Positions 36,901-46,434 of a stretch of DNA of 46,459 bases are shown here, piece by piece (within the stretch, counting starts at the first letter, position 1; the number at the start of each line of letters is the position of its first letter). The translations under genes and the position numbers were made by a program. The stretch covers positions 1-46,459 of the forward strand of contig JADGAU010000007.1 of the NCBI GenBank assembly GCA_015231865.1. The letters run 5' to 3'. The stretch is from Gammaproteobacteria bacterium (lineage in GTDB: Bacteria > Pseudomonadota > Gammaproteobacteria > GRL18). The notes below the pieces were generated by a model. That model had not been told where the DNA came from. It saw only the letters and a list, made by a program, of their open reading frames with translations, and did not search any database.

Positions 36901-37081
36901 CTTAGCCCTTAGTCCTTAGTCCTTAGTTATAATTTATCGACTATCGACTATCGACTATCGACTATCGACTATCGACTATCGACTATCGACTATCGACTAT
37001 CGACTTTCCACTTTCCACTTTCCACTTTCCACTTTCCACTTTCCACTTTCCACTTTCCACTTTCCACTTTCCACTTTCCAC
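36901..37081 (+). repeat. Compound heptamer tandem repeat between flgE and flgF
   Basis: Three different 7-bp units follow one another: CTTAGYY four times (36901-36928), a 6-base spacer, TATCGAC exactly ten times (36935-37004), then TTTCCAC exactly eleven times (37005-37081). The second and third arrays abut without a break in the 7-base phase. The units share the frame ACTWTCS. Nothing coding spans them. They occupy most of the 265-base flgE-flgF gap in an otherwise tightly packed operon. Confidence 0.98.
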
Positions 37082-37156
37082 TTATTCTGTTTTTGGCCTA
37101 ATAAATGCATATCACTATATAAGATAATAATTGACAGATGAATAAGGGACCGGCTA

Positions 37157-37897
37157 ATGGATCATTTTTTATATACGGCAATGTCGGGAGCAAAGCAAAT
37201 TTTTTATGCACAGCAAAGCAATGCTAATAATTTAGCGAATGCCCAAACGACAGGATTTAAACAAGATTTAGCTGACGCCAGAGCAATGCCAGTATTTGGC
37301 CCAGGTATGCCGACACGTGTTTATTCTATGACGGAGCGACCAACCAGTGACTTTAATCCTGGGGGGTTTATTACAACGGGGCGAGATCTGGATGTTGCTG
37401 TGCAATCTGATGATGGTTTTTTCTCTGTGCTTGATAAAAAAGGGCAGGAAGCGTATACCCGTATGGGCGAGTTTAAAATTAATGAAGCGGGTGTGTTAAC
37501 AACAATGACCGGTTTACCTATATTAGGTGATGGTGGTCCAATTGTTTTACCTCCGGCAGATAAAATTGACATAGGTTCTGACGGCACAATCACTATTCAT
37601 CCAAGTGGTGAACCTCAGAATGTAACAGCAGTTGTCGGACAATTAAAATTAGTTAAGCCAGCTTTATCAGATATGAAAAAGAATGAAGATGGCTTATTTG
37701 TTAGAAAAGATGGGCAAATTTTACCCCCTGATTTAACCGTAAAGGTACTCAGTGGTGGCCTGGAAGGTTCCAATGTTAATGCAGTTGAGGCTATGACCAG
37801 TATGATTGATTTGCAAAGACAATATGAAATGCAGGCAAAGATGTTAAAAACAGCGAAAGATATGGAACAAGCCAGCTCACAATTATTAAGAGCATAA
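37157..37897 (+). CDS. flgF: Flagellar basal-body rod protein FlgF
   Basis: FlgF is a proximal rod protein joining the FlgB/C rod to FlgG. The N terminus DHFLYTAMSGAKQIFYAQQSNANNLANAQTTGFKQDL is diagnostic, and RDLDVAVQSDDGFFSV and TRMGEFKINEAGVL are the shared FlgF/FlgG blocks. The C terminus NAVEAMTSMIDLQRQYEMQAKMLKTAKDMEQASSQLLR is typical. Its length of 246 is normal. It is the first gene after the heptamer array and lacks an obvious promoter of its own. Confidence 0.95.
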   Translation: MDHFLYTAMSGAKQIFYAQQSNANNLANAQTTGFKQDLADARAMPVFGPGMPTRVYSMTERPTSDFNPGGFITTGRDLDVAVQSDDGFFSVLDKKGQEAYTRMGEFKINEAGVLTTMTGLPILGDGGPIVLPPADKIDIGSDGTITIHPSGEPQNVTAVVGQLKLVKPALSDMKKNEDGLFVRKDGQILPPDLTVKVLSGGLEGSNVNAVEAMTSMIDLQRQYEMQAKMLKTAKDMEQASSQLLRA

Positions 37898-37953
37898 TAA
37901 ATACATGCACAAAATAATACAACTATGTGTAAAACAATACAAAGAGGTGATTT

Positions 37954-38742
37954 ATGAATCCAGCATTATGGGTAGCAAAAACAGGCTTAGATTCACAGCA
38001 GACCCGTTTACAGGTTGTTGCCAATAATCTGGCCAATGCCAGTACCACAGGATTTAAAAAAGATAGAGCTGTTTTTGAAGATTTGATCTATCAAAACTAT
38101 AAACAACCGGGAGCACAATCAACTCAGGATTCGACTTTACCTTCAGGTTTATTATTAGGAACAGGCGTTAGAGTCGCAGGTACACAAAAAATGCATTTGC
38201 AAGGTGGCTTTACTCATACCGGTAATTCCTTAGATCTTGCCATACAAGGCCAGGGGTTTTTTCAGGTACTACGCCCGGATGGTACAACAGCCTATACTCG
38301 AGATGGTGAATTTCAAATCAATGAGCAAGGACAAGTCGTAACCAATGATGGTTATTTATTGCAACCCGGAATCACTATTCCAGCTAATTCTACTGGCATT
38401 ACCATTGGTACCGATGGAACAGTCTCTGTTGTAGAGCCAGGTAATGGCGGAGTATCAACTCAGGTTGGGCAGATAGAAACATCAGAATTTGTTAATTCAT
38501 CTGGCTTATTTCCTATTGGAGAGAATCAATTTCAGGAGACTTTATCCAGTGGTGCACCCACTACAGGTCTTCCAGGTTTAGAAGGGCGAGGTGCTTTATT
38601 ACAGGGATCATTGGAAAGCTCGAATGTCAACACGGTAGAAGAATTAGTAACGCTAATTGAAACGCAACGAACCTTTGAGATGAATTCAAAGTCGGTTTCA
38701 ACAGCCGATAAAATGATGTCCTACTTTACTAATAATGTTTAA
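37954..38742 (+). CDS. flgG: Flagellar distal rod protein FlgG
   Basis: FlgG forms the distal rod that crosses the P and L rings. The N terminus MNPALWVAKTGLDSQQTRLQVVANNLANASTTGFKKDRA is a near-textbook FlgG start. SLDLAIQGQGFFQVLRPDGTTAYTRDGEFQIN and the C-terminal SNVNTVEELVTLIETQRTFEMNSKSVSTADKMM are equally typical. The 262-residue length is standard. A GAGGTG ribosome site precedes the ATG. Its stop overlaps the start of flgH by 8 bases. Confidence 0.97.
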   Translation: MNPALWVAKTGLDSQQTRLQVVANNLANASTTGFKKDRAVFEDLIYQNYKQPGAQSTQDSTLPSGLLLGTGVRVAGTQKMHLQGGFTHTGNSLDLAIQGQGFFQVLRPDGTTAYTRDGEFQINEQGQVVTNDGYLLQPGITIPANSTGITIGTDGTVSVVEPGNGGVSTQVGQIETSEFVNSSGLFPIGENQFQETLSSGAPTTGLPGLEGRGALLQGSLESSNVNTVEELVTLIETQRTFEMNSKSVSTADKMMSYFTNNV

Positions 38743-39469
38743 AAAATGGATTATTAAAATGTCTCATAGCCAAACACCATCAATATTTATTATACGCCTA
38801 GTAAAAATTATTATACTTGGATTTATATTGGCCAGCTTTACCGGTTGTGCCTATCAGGGAATTAGGCCAAACCCTGAGTTTGCCACAGTCAGACCGCCAA
38901 TTAAATTTAATCCACCTAAACCTAATGGGGCCATATTTCAAAGTGAATCAAATGTTTCCATGTTTGAAACAGCAAAAGCAAAAAGAATAGGGGATATTTT
39001 AACCGTGGTCTTTGATGAAAATCATGCAGCTAAAAAAGAGAGTAAAACAGAAGACAATAAAGATACAAGTTTAGAAGCAGGGATACCAAATGTTTTAGGT
39101 AATGTGGTATCAAGTAAATACTTGAATAAACTGGAATTAGGTGTAGAGTCTGCTGCTGCGTTTGCATCAAACGGGAAAAGTGAACAAAAGAATTCTTTGA
39201 CAGGCAGTATTACGGTAACCATTGTGGAAGTATTACCTAACAATAACCTGGTTGTTAGAGGCGAAAAATTACTCACACTAAATCAGGGAGATGAATATGT
39301 TCAGTTATCGGGCATTATAAGAAGCATTGATGTGGGAACGGATAATAAAGTAGTTTCATCAAAAATGGCCAATGCAAAAATTATTTATAGTGGGCAAGGG
39401 CCAACACACGATTCTAATAAGGCCGGATGGGCGACACGTTTCTTTATGGGAGAGCTCTGGCCTTTTTAA
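38735..39469 (+). CDS. flgH: Flagellar L-ring lipoprotein FlgH
   Basis: FlgH forms the outer-membrane L-ring bushing. A lipoprotein signal ends in the lipobox ASFTGC. Family blocks follow: SMFETAKAKRIGDILTVVFDENHAAKKES, the LTGSITVTIVEVLPNNNLVVRGEK segment and the end GWATRFFMGELWPF. The overlap with flgG (ATGTTTAA) suggests coupled translation. A second ATG eight codons in (38759) is also possible, and neither has a strong ribosome site. FlgI and FlgJ, which normally come next, are absent; fxsA follows instead. Confidence 0.95.
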   Translation: MFKKWIIKMSHSQTPSIFIIRLVKIIILGFILASFTGCAYQGIRPNPEFATVRPPIKFNPPKPNGAIFQSESNVSMFETAKAKRIGDILTVVFDENHAAKKESKTEDNKDTSLEAGIPNVLGNVVSSKYLNKLELGVESAAAFASNGKSEQKNSLTGSITVTIVEVLPNNNLVVRGEKLLTLNQGDEYVQLSGIIRSIDVGTDNKVVSSKMANAKIIYSGQGPTHDSNKAGWATRFFMGELWPF

Positions 39470-39507
39470 GAAGTGCTCTTTTTAATAAATCGAGTTATAA
39501 TCCTTTT

Positions 39508-40002
39508 ATGAAAGGATTAATCATTTTAGCTATATTCATAGGTTTTCCCCTGATAGAACTCTATTTTCTTATTGAAGTTGGCTCTGTTATTGGCGGTTTT
39601 TATACCATAGCGATTAGTATTTTGACAGCAGTTTTAGGTATTCATTTAATTAAGCTGCAAGGTATGAAAACCTTAGCGAACATGCAACAAAAATTGCAGC
39701 AGGGAGAACTTCCTGCTGCTGATGTTATTGGTGCAATTTTACTCAGTATCTCTGCACTTTTTTTACTATTTCCAGGCTTTATTTCAGATACTTTGGGGGC
39801 CATATTATTGATTCCGATTAGTCGAAATATTATTGCTAATCAGTTAGTAAATTCAAATATTCTTCGCTCAAGGGTTTCACCTTCTGCTAATTTCCACCAG
39901 CACTTTGCCAATAGTCATAACTCCCAGGATAGCAATATTATTGATGGTGATTATGAGGACTTAACAGAGAAAGAATCACTTTCCTTAAAAAAGGAAAAAT
40001 AA
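39508..40002 (+). CDS. fxsA: FxsA family inner-membrane protein
   Basis: FxsA is a small inner-membrane protein known for suppressing F-plasmid exclusion of phage T7. Its core is recognisable: IGFPLIELYFLIEVGSVIGGFYTI, LQGMKTLANMQQKLQQGELPAADVIGAILL and LLFPGFISDTLGAILLIP. Four membrane segments are visible, with a polar tail. The ORF track start (39427) lies inside flgH; I choose the ATG at 39508, where the family's usual N terminus begins, giving 164 residues. fxsA lies next to groES in many gammaproteobacteria, as it does here. Confidence 0.92.
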   Translation: MKGLIILAIFIGFPLIELYFLIEVGSVIGGFYTIAISILTAVLGIHLIKLQGMKTLANMQQKLQQGELPAADVIGAILLSISALFLLFPGFISDTLGAILLIPISRNIIANQLVNSNILRSRVSPSANFHQHFANSHNSQDSNIIDGDYEDLTEKESLSLKKEK

Positions 40003-40015
40003 TTCACTCGGATGA

Positions 40016-40039
40016 CTTGAAATCGGCTAGCTTGTCCAC
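40016..40039 (+). promoter_or_regulatory. Possible heat-shock (sigma-32) promoter for groESL
   Basis: CTTGAAA matches the sigma-32 -35 element. After 11 bases comes GTCCACAC, a weak match to the CCCCATNT -10 element. The position, about 85 bases upstream of groES, suits a heat-shock promoter. No CIRCE inverted repeat is present. Confidence 0.4.
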
Positions 40040-40057
40040 ACTTCTAAAATACTCTTT

Positions 40058-40084
40058 AAACACCCAATAATTTAGGGTTTTTTT
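40058..40084 (+). terminator. Small hairpin with T-run in the groES leader
   Basis: AAACACCC, a 9-base loop and GGGTTTTTTT form a short stem with one bulge followed by T residues. It could end fxsA transcription. It also lies downstream of the proposed groES promoter, so it may instead act as a leader hairpin or attenuator. Confidence 0.35.
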
Positions 40085-40123
40085 AGTCAATAAATTAATT
40101 TTAATAGTAAAGGAGAAACGTTA

Positions 40124-40411
40124 GTGAATATACGTCCACTAGGAGATCGTGTAATCGTTCGCCGTGTAGAAGAAGAAACTAAAACAGCAAGTGGAATCTA
40201 TTTGCCTGATTCAGCAACAGAGAAACCATCAGAAGGTGAAGTCATGGCAGTTGGTCCTGGTCGTGTTACTGAGAATGGAACAACGATTCCAATGAATGTT
40301 AAAAATGGAGATAAAGTTGTATTTGGTAAGTATGCAGGAAGTGAAGTAAAAGTTGATGGTGAAACTTTTATGATCATGAAAGAAGAAGATATTCTTGGTG
40401 TATATGAGTAG
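40124..40411 (+). CDS. groES: Co-chaperonin GroES
   Basis: GroES caps the GroEL folding chamber. The 95-residue protein shows the family start [18 protein letters not shown], the mobile loop [14 protein letters not shown] and the end [14 protein letters not shown]. The start codon is GTG, with AAGGAGA 8 bases upstream; no ATG is available at this position. groEL follows after 57 bases in the same operon. Confidence 0.97.
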   Translation: MNIRPLGDRVIVRRVEEETKTASGIYLPDSATEKPSEGEVMAVGPGRVTENGTTIPMNVKNGDKVVFGKYAGSEVKVDGETFMIMKEEDILGVYE

Positions 40412-40456
40412 TCGTATATGCATAACCCCATATCAATTTTAATTAATTAAGTTTAA

Positions 40457-42112
<1,656 letters not shown>

Positions 42113-42178
42113 CGGTTAAAACATACCGGACATACCGACCACCTCTAAAGAAACTCTATTTTTTATATGTTTTTTTAG

Positions 42179-42264
42179 AAAATTGAAAAAGGCAACATAA
42201 TATTGGTAATAAAGTTGATTCAAAACAGCTGAAATTACCTCTAAAGTTGCCTTTTTTGTTGCCT
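42179..42264. repeat. Inverted GGCAAC-type block, left copy
   Basis: AAAATTGAAAAAGGCAACAT, GGTAAT, then AAGTTGCCTTTTTTGTTGCC form a set of four hexamer sites in inverted orientation. The 86 bases align along their length with 46222-46306. The outer pair can also form an 11-bp stem followed by T residues, so it may double as the groEL terminator. Between 42113 and 42178 only the groEL-tail hairpin is seen. Confidence 0.7.
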
Positions 42265-42297
42265 CTGAAAAAATATCGCTGAGTTGATTTTATTACT

Positions 42298-44682
42298 TCA
42301 TAATTTCAGTTTGGCCTGGAACATTTGTTGCTCACCTGTATAGGTCAGTGTATAACCTAAAGCATCATATCCTTTTACTCTTTTATTGAACATTCTTTGA
42401 AGCATGGGTAGTGATTGATCGACATAATCATAAACAATGACTCTTTCTTTCCCTGCATGTTGCCTGTGAATTCGCCCAACATATTGTGCCAATGAGCCTT
42501 TCCAGGAAATAGGTAGTGCGAGAAATAAAGTATCGAGCTTTGCCAGGTCAAAACCTTCTCCAATATATTTTCCGGTTGCGATAAGAACTTGAGTGCTGTT
42601 TATAGATTCTTTTGCTTCTTTTAATTCCTGACTTTTCATTCCACCTCTTAAAACCAGATTACTGATATTATTATCGGTGATTAATTGACTGATAATTAAA
42701 GCGTGTTCTCGCCTTTCAGTTAATATTAATGGCTGACGGTTGTTTTTCACTTCAGAGATGACATCTTCCACAATTTCCTTATTTCGTAATTCATTTTCCA
42801 TTAACCATGTATAAACATGAGATATATTAGGTGAGCGTTCTAGATTAACTAAATTTTCTGGTGGATTGTGATATAAATCTGAAACAATGACTTGTTGCTC
42901 AAAACTTGATTTTAAATCTGACTCAACAACATATCGAACGGGTCCAGCATTCATAAAGATTATCGGTTGATGACCATCCTGACGTTGAATTGTTGCGGTT
43001 ATGCCAAGGACATACTTCGCATGAATTTCATTTAAAATCATTTCATAATTGGGTGCAGAGATATGATGACATTCATCAATGATGATTTGTCCGTATTTGA
43101 AAACAAGAGGATTGACAGTATTGTCCTTACGATTAAATAGACCTTGATAGGTTGCAACATCTATTTGACCGCTGAGTTTCTGCTTACCACCTTTAATTAT
43201 TCCAATATTTACTTCTGCCAGAAAAGATAATAGCCTTTCTTGCCATTGTTCAACCAATTGCCGGGTGTGAACCAAAATTAATGTATTAACTTTTCTTTTG
43301 GCAATGACACCAATGGCTGTTATGGTTTTGCCAAATGCAGTAGGAGCATGAAGAACGCCTGTATTATATTGTGTAAGCTGAGTAACCGCTTTATTCTGCT
43401 CCTCTCGAAGCTCCCCCTGAAATTTTATTTTCCGTAGTTTCTTGCCGGTTTTTCTCTTATCATCATATTTTATTGATACAGATTGTTCTTTCAATAAGTT
43501 TTTTACATCATCCAGGCAACCTCTTGGTAAGATTAAATACTCTTGATCAAAATAAGCCAGACAAATAAATCGAGGTATTCCATTAGTGGAGAACCGTAAG
43601 GATTGTTTTTTGAAAAATACAGGATTAGAAAAACTCGCTATTCTTTTTAATTTTGCTATCAGTCTATCGGGTAATTCATCAATAGGAATATAGATTTTAT
43701 TAGCTAGTACAATCGTAATATTTTCTGGACAATTTTCTATCTTATTTTTATCAATGGGTAAGGTAATTTCCCAAGGTTTTAATTGAGGTTCATCAGTTTT
43801 GTCACTGTGCTGTTGTGCTAAACATTTATATACTTTTGATATTGAAAGCTTTTCAATGGTAGATAAAAAGAACCATTGGTCAAGATATGGATTGAAATTG
43901 TAATCTACAAATTCACTATTCCCTTTTTTCCTGGATTCTTTTTGAAGTGGTAATGCAATAAGGTTTCCAAAACCACCATCAGGCATAATATCTTGATTAG
44001 GGAAAAGTCTATCGTAAGAGTCAAAAGAGACTTTAGAATTATGCTCCATAGCATTATCCAAAAGTAAGAAGCCTAAGTTTCTGGCATCTGATGCTGGAAT
44101 AGCACTTTCAAAAAAGATCCAGACATGTGCTCCATTCCCAGAACGGGAACGCTCAACAGCATATGGAATATCCATTTCAGAGCAAGCTTTAGAAAATGCT
44201 GTTACATCTTCTTGCCACTGGGATTTATCAAAATCAGCTGCTAAAAAGTAACAGGTATTATCTGTTAAAAGGGGATAGATGCCAACGGTTATATTGCCAG
44301 ATAAATGCTCATATAAAACTTGTTTGTTAAGTGGTGAAAATATACGGTTTTGGCATTCACCACATTTGACTTTTGGTTTAAAGCAAATCCCTTGCTTCCA
44401 CTCATTTAAACAAGCGACAGAATATCCACTTTTGTTAAATTTATTTTCCCAGCGTAGTGCATGAATGTCATTACGCCCTTTAAATAAGTCAGAAAAGATT
44501 TGAAGCTTTTGTTCAATAGAAAATGTTTTTGAAGTGTTTAGTATGTGTGTTTCAGTATTATGGTGAGCTAGTTGCTTTTGTAGTTCTTTTTTCTGCTCTT
44601 CAAGTTTAAGCCTTTCTTCATTGATTTTATGCAAACGTTTATCAATCAGTTTAATTTCTAAATTGATATCATTTGTTTTCAT
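42298..44682 (-). CDS. Primase-helicase of the TOTE conflict-system type
   Basis: A coiled coil (residues 5-45) is followed by a possible Cys-rich zinc site (CFKPKVKCGEC). An archaeo-eukaryotic primase-like domain comes next, with YFLAADFDKSQW (catalytic DxD, about 148), SRSGNGAHVWIFFE (about 180) and DGGFGNLIALPLQ. From about residue 435 there is an SF2 helicase of XPB/UvsW type: Walker A APTAFGKT, DECHH, GITATIQR, GEGFDLAKLDTLFLALP and motif VI QYVGRIHR. The combination matches the fused AEP primase-helicase described in TOTE conflict systems, thought to act against invading DNA. No nuclease domain is fused or adjacent, which is unusual. It is divergent from fic, and both lie between att-like repeats. 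The domain assignment is good; the defence role is inference. Confidence 0.85.
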   Translation of the reverse strand: MKTNDINLEIKLIDKRLHKINEERLKLEEQKKELQKQLAHHNTETHILNTSKTFSIEQKLQIFSDLFKGRNDIHALRWENKFNKSGYSVACLNEWKQGICFKPKVKCGECQNRIFSPLNKQVLYEHLSGNITVGIYPLLTDNTCYFLAADFDKSQWQEDVTAFSKACSEMDIPYAVERSRSGNGAHVWIFFESAIPASDARNLGFLLLDNAMEHNSKVSFDSYDRLFPNQDIMPDGGFGNLIALPLQKESRKKGNSEFVDYNFNPYLDQWFFLSTIEKLSISKVYKCLAQQHSDKTDEPQLKPWEITLPIDKNKIENCPENITIVLANKIYIPIDELPDRLIAKLKRIASFSNPVFFKKQSLRFSTNGIPRFICLAYFDQEYLILPRGCLDDVKNLLKEQSVSIKYDDKRKTGKKLRKIKFQGELREEQNKAVTQLTQYNTGVLHAPTAFGKTITAIGVIAKRKVNTLILVHTRQLVEQWQERLLSFLAEVNIGIIKGGKQKLSGQIDVATYQGLFNRKDNTVNPLVFKYGQIIIDECHHISAPNYEMILNEIHAKYVLGITATIQRQDGHQPIIFMNAGPVRYVVESDLKSSFEQQVIVSDLYHNPPENLVNLERSPNISHVYTWLMENELRNKEIVEDVISEVKNNRQPLILTERREHALIISQLITDNNISNLVLRGGMKSQELKEAKESINSTQVLIATGKYIGEGFDLAKLDTLFLALPISWKGSLAQYVGRIHRQHAGKERVIVYDYVDQSLPMLQRMFNKRVKGYDALGYTLTYTGEQQMFQAKLKL

Positions 44683-44866
44683 TTATTATCAAATCCACAT
44701 TATTTGAATTCAGAAGTAAATCAATTATTATTTGGAATAGAAATTTTATATTTCGTTCTTCCACTTATCCTGTGTTAGCACATTTTACGACTAGCAATAA
44801 AATTAATAAAGCCAAATAAAGAAAAGCTAGATTGTTATCCTATTCTAGATATGGCGTATTTAATAA

Positions 44867-44907
44867 TTTAATCACGCCAATATAGTTTGATTAATGGCGT
44901 GATTAAA
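44867..44907. promoter_or_regulatory. 13-bp perfect inverted repeat between the primase-helicase and fic genes
   Basis: TTTAATCACGCCA and TGGCGTGATTAAA are exact reverse complements separated by 15 bases. A further half-site, TGGCGTATTTAAT, begins at 44852. The array lies just upstream of the chosen fic start and in the shared divergent promoter region. It looks like an operator, possibly for the winged-helix tail of Fic itself. The rest of 44683-44850 shows only AT-rich promoter-like sequence. Confidence 0.7.
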
Positions 44908-44922
44908 GATTATAATCAAGTC

Positions 44923-46032
44923 ATGAAATGGATATGGCAAAACACTGACTGGCCCGACTTTACATACGATGAGAACCTGTTCTCAGATCGTGTGACGGAA
45001 TTTAGGCTAACTTCTGAAAGACTTTGTGGTCGTATTGAAGCTTTGTCCGGTAGTAATCAAAACGAAGCTATCATAGACTTAATGCTATCAGAAGCCATAA
45101 AAACCAGTGCCATTGAAGGTGAAATTCTTGACCGAGATTCTGTACGCTCTTCACTCTTATCTTTAATCAATTCAGATACTTTAGCACCAACAAAAGATCT
45201 AAAAGGAGCTGGTGCTGCTTCATTATTGGTAGATGTTAGAAAAAAATGGTCGCAACCACTTAGCCATGATTTATTAGGTCAATGGCAGGCCATGGCTGTA
45301 CCGGAACATAGAACATCACTTATCTTGCGTGGAGATTATCGAACTGATCCAGCTCCTATGCAGATTGTGAGTGGTTTTTATGGCAGACATAAAGTACATT
45401 ATGAAGCACCTCCAGCAGCTCAGATTATGGATGAAATGAATGCTTTTATTGACTGGTATAATAAAACTACGCCACGAGATGAAAGAACAGAATTGTCCGG
45501 AGTAATACGTGCCGGAATTGCTCATGTCTGGTTTGAGACAATCCATCCTTTTGATGATGGTAATGGCCGTGTTGGCAGAGCAATTGCCGATCATGCACTT
45601 TCACAATCTCTGGGTTATCCGACATTAGCTTGCCTTGCAACTGCGATAGAAAGTAAGAAAAAACAATACTATCAGGAACTAGAACAGGTCGGTCGAGGAA
45701 AATTAAATCTAAATAAATGGTTAGAATATTTTACCTATGCCGTCATACATGCACAGTCTATTGCAAAGGAAGAAGTTGATTTTGTACTGAATAAAACCAG
45801 GTTTTATGATAGGTTTGCTGAACAATTAAATGAACGCCAGGCTAAAGTTGTTGAGCGAATATTTACTGAAGGGCGAAAAGGTTTTGAAGGTGGGCTATCG
45901 ACTAAAAATTATATGACGATAGCTAAATGTCCGAATCGTACCGCCAGTCGTGATTTATCGGATATGTTGGACAAAGGTATTATTTCTAAATATGGAGCAG
46001 GTCGTTCTACTCGATATGAATTGCATCTTTAA
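44923..46032 (+). CDS. Class II Fic-domain protein (adenylyltransferase type) with C-terminal winged helix
   Basis: Fic proteins transfer AMP or other nucleotide moieties to protein hydroxyls. The catalytic motif HPFDDGNGRVGRA is complete, with His at about 208. The N-terminal region (WIWQNTDWPDFTYD) is the DUF4172 type. It includes an inhibitory motif TSAIEG (about 61-66) matching (S/T)xxxE(G/N), which places it in the self-inhibited class II. The last 60 residues (MTIAKCPNRTASRDLSDMLDKGIISKYG) form a winged helix. The ORF track starts at a TTG (44887); the ATG at 44923 gives the family N terminus MKWIWQ. Such solitary Fic genes are widespread on islands. Target unknown; a link to the divergent primase-helicase is possible but unproven. 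Confidence 0.93.
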   Translation: MKWIWQNTDWPDFTYDENLFSDRVTEFRLTSERLCGRIEALSGSNQNEAIIDLMLSEAIKTSAIEGEILDRDSVRSSLLSLINSDTLAPTKDLKGAGAASLLVDVRKKWSQPLSHDLLGQWQAMAVPEHRTSLILRGDYRTDPAPMQIVSGFYGRHKVHYEAPPAAQIMDEMNAFIDWYNKTTPRDERTELSGVIRAGIAHVWFETIHPFDDGNGRVGRAIADHALSQSLGYPTLACLATAIESKKKQYYQELEQVGRGKLNLNKWLEYFTYAVIHAQSIAKEEVDFVLNKTRFYDRFAEQLNERQAKVVERIFTEGRKGFEGGLSTKNYMTIAKCPNRTASRDLSDMLDKGIISKYGAGRSTRYELHL

Positions 46033-46082
46033 CTTCAGTTTTAAGTTGGAAACCCCAAAGGGCACCAAGGTAATTTTATCAT

Positions 46083-46102
46083 GGGGTATATTTTGGGGTA
46101 TA
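46083..46102. repeat. Direct repeat GGGGTATA x2 left of the second att-like site
   Basis: GGGGTATA occurs at 46083-46090 and 46095-46102, one unit every 12 bases, about 50 bases before the right 19-bp core. Spaced short repeats of this kind resemble arm-type integrase sites, but the assignment is tentative. The rest of 46033-46150 shows no gene. Confidence 0.5.
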
Positions 46103-46150
46103 AGTGAATCAAGTTAAAATAAAACATAATAAAAACAATTGCATATGTTC

Positions 46151-46169
46151 GTATGGGCGGTATGATGTA
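46151..46169. repeat. att-like direct repeat, right copy
   Basis: GTATGGGCGGTATGATGTA is an exact copy of the groEL end at 42093-42111, here detached from any groEL coding sequence. It is followed by AC, so the groEL frame would end in TAA. The exact match plus homology further downstream rules out chance. Confidence 0.8.
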
Positions 46170-46221
46170 ACTATTAACCCATAACAATCATTCCCTTTAT
46201 AATCAATAGGTTATAAAGACG

Positions 46222-46434
46222 AAAATTGAAAAAGGTAACATATTGGTAACAACATCGGTTCAAAATCGGTGAAAATACCTCTAAATGTTACCTTTTTTGT
46301 TACCTTTTATAAGGGTAACCGAGAGTCGTTTAAATTATTGATTCTATTGTATTTATAAGTGTTTTTCTGAACCGTTTTTTCATCAAAAAACAGCCAAAAT
46401 GTTACCTTTTTCAAAAAGTAACAGAAAAGGTAAC
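46222..46434. repeat. Array of GGTAAC/GTTACC sites, right copy
   Basis: GGTAAC occurs at 46234, 46245, 46314 and 46429, and its inverse GTTACC at 46287, 46299 and 46401. The first 85 bases align with 42179-42264, but the hexamer there is mostly GGCAAC. The first and third sites sit in a 13-bp perfect stem (AAAAAGGTAACAT with ATGTTACCTTTTT). The density and position next to the core suggest arm-type binding sites of an integrase. The last bases of the window, AAATGA, could begin a gene at 46456 that lies outside the window. Confidence 0.7.

Noticed and set aside
36901-37081. CRISPR array suspected from the dense repeats between flgE and flgF
   Set aside because: Units are 7 bp and directly abutting, with no unique spacers; they are microsatellite-like tandem repeats.
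40003-40123. CIRCE/HrcA operator before groES
   Set aside because: The TTAGCACTC inverted repeat is absent; only a sigma-32-like -35 element is seen.
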